A program made the translations under genes and the position numbers. A stretch of 64,000 nt of DNA from Lysobacterales bacterium (lineage in GTDB: Bacteria; Pseudomonadota; Gammaproteobacteria; Xanthomonadales; SZUA-38), in contig JASJDM010000003.1 of assembly GCA_030065125.1 (NCBI GenBank), positions 1 through 64,000 of the forward strand. The letters are read 5' to 3'. Positions within the stretch are counted from its first letter, which is position 1; each line of letters begins with the position of its first letter. Below the pieces are notes generated by a model. That model had not been told where the DNA came from, searched no databases, and was given only the letters and a program-made list of their open reading frames with translations. Below, one piece after another: positions 62,948 to 64,000 of this stretch.

Positions 62948-64000
62948 TCAAAGGTCAAACACGACACCCAGCAGGAATGTCCGACCCCGGTTTTGCTCAC
63001 CATTGACCAGGAAAAAGTCTAATGAGGGGTTCCGGTAGGACTTGTCCAGGAGGTTCTGCATCTCACCGACCAGGGAAACCCCTGGTCTGACGGACAGGCG
63101 CGCGGCCGCGTTGACCACCCAGTAGCTGCCAAAATCGGGTCCGCCGGCAAAATTGGATCGTGTCCCGCCACGGTAGTAGCCGTTGAGGTTGAGATTCCAG
63201 CGACTGAATCGCTGATCCACGATGAAAGATGCCATTTCTTTGGGTACGTCTGGCGCCGACTCGGTTTTATCGAAATATCGAGTCAAACTCCCACGAAACG
63301 TCAAAGTGTCGTCGCGCCAGGAGCCAAAAAGCTCGAGCTCCGCTCCTGACAGGTCCAGCGAACCGCTGTTAACAAAAGTGTTGCGCGGATCATCGGGTGC
63401 GACCGGCTGTCTCTGGGTCTGGTCGCTGATGCGACTGCTGAAGAAGGTTGCGCCGGTCCTGATCGAACCGAAGTCCTGCCACCACGCCAACTCCAGGGTC
63501 TTGACCTGCTCTGGTTCAAGATCCGGATTTCCCAGATCGACGGGACTGTTGATGATGCTCTGCTCGGCCTTGTTGGGCGCCCGGAACGCCTCTCCGTACA
63601 TCACTTTAAAGGTCGTGGCAGGGGAGGCTTCGTAGATCAGTGCAGCACGCGGATTAACCGTGCTGCCAAAATCCGAATAGTCGTCGAATCTTACGCCCGC
63701 AGTAGTGCGCAGCCCGTCCGTCCACTGGCCTTCGTGCTGCAGGTATATGCCCGTAATATCGCGCTTTCCGAGGTCGCCGGCAGGTTCAAAGTTGTCCATC
63801 TGGTCATCGTAAAACCGGATGGGACCGGGTTGTCCAAACACCAGCACGTTGACGAAGTCCGCGAACTCATAGTTGCCGCGGCCACGAAAGTCCTTGAGCT
63901 CCTCCTGCATGAAGGTCACGCCGCCCAGCCAACGGCGACCCTCAGCGTAACGGAATTGCCAGTCCAGCGCGGCAATCCAGGTGGACTCGTCATAGATCGG
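62948..64000 (-). CDS. TonB-dependent receptor, C-terminal part (truncated by window edge)
   Basis: At least 350 aa of barrel; the frame is open through 64000, so the N-terminus lies outside. YGEAFRAPNKAEQSIINSP is the barrel motif that follows VMYGEAFRAP in siderophore/cobalamin-type receptors. The end, RTFLLGVVFDL, has the expected hydrophobic terminus. The ligand is unknown. It is upstream of yfiR and the hybrid kinase on the same strand. Confidence 0.88.
   Translation of the reverse strand, partial: PIYDESTWIAALDWQFRYAEGRRWLGGVTFMQEELKDFRGRGNYEFADFVNVLVFGQPGPIRFYDDQMDNFEPAGDLGKRDITGIYLQHEGQWTDGLRTTAGVRFDDYSDFGSTVNPRAALIYEASPATTFKVMYGEAFRAPNKAEQSIINSPVDLGNPDLEPEQVKTLELAWWQDFGSIRTGATFFSSRISDQTQRQPVAPDDPRNTFVNSGSLDLSGAELELFGSWRDDTLTFRGSLTRYFDKTESAPDVPKEMASFIVDQRFSRWNLNLNGYYRGGTRSNFAGGPDFGSYWVVNAAARLSVRPGVSLVGEMQNLLDKSYRNPSLDFFLVNGEQNRGRTFLLGVVFDL

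Overview
The window looks like chromosomal DNA of a GC-rich, aerobic, probably marine gammaproteobacterium. The evidence is the block ndk-rlmN-pilW-rodZ-hisS-yfgM-bamB-der, whose order is typical of that class, plus three TonB-dependent receptors, a TRAP transporter and a bacterial kynurenine pathway. I cannot name the genus from sequence alone.

Layout. 1-1850: a short stretch resembling an integron cassette array, with one convincing attC-like site (691-760), two weaker candidates, two overlapping small unknown genes and a secreted alpha/beta hydrolase. 2028-3002: a DUF2835 gene and a TetR regulator, converging on a 23-nt-periodic hairpin array (2284-2390). 3311-11324: housekeeping block (nucleotide kinase, 23S rRNA/tRNA methylase, pilus and shape factors, HisRS, outer-membrane assembly, ribosome assembly). 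11408-11614: a MITE-like element with perfect 34-bp terminal inverted repeats. 12279-15933: TRAP transporter operon with a TatT-type lipoprotein.

16744-29603 (minus strand) is the most striking region. Six collinear genes encode an NAD(P)H-flavin/cNMP-domain/ferredoxin fusion, a predicted diheme cytochrome b, an FHA-TM-decaheme cytochrome, a tandem GlcG-domain lipoprotein, an outer-membrane beta-barrel, and a decaheme cytochrome fused to an LVIVD-type propeller. Together they would form a path from cytoplasmic or quinone-pool electrons across both membranes. I do not recognise this set as a described system.

29970-48495: gdhA, a PilZ-like protein, two TonB receptors, a DMT exporter, SRAP, a methyltransferase, a 550-bp field of covarying hairpins (38803-39350), a secreted protein ending in FFSGFE, a PLP decarboxylase, an Old Yellow Enzyme, a convergently overlapping XRE/PAS pair and a secreted M20 peptidase. 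48526-57037: kynA-kmo-kynU-haaO with an aldehyde dehydrogenase, a LysR regulator and aspartate dehydrogenase in one minus-strand run, and a divergent DapA-like gene that seems to lack a standard start codon. 57070-64000: membrane and small enzyme genes, then a hybrid histidine kinase, a YfiR protein and a TonB receptor cut by the window edge.

All calls come from reading the sequence; no database search was run.
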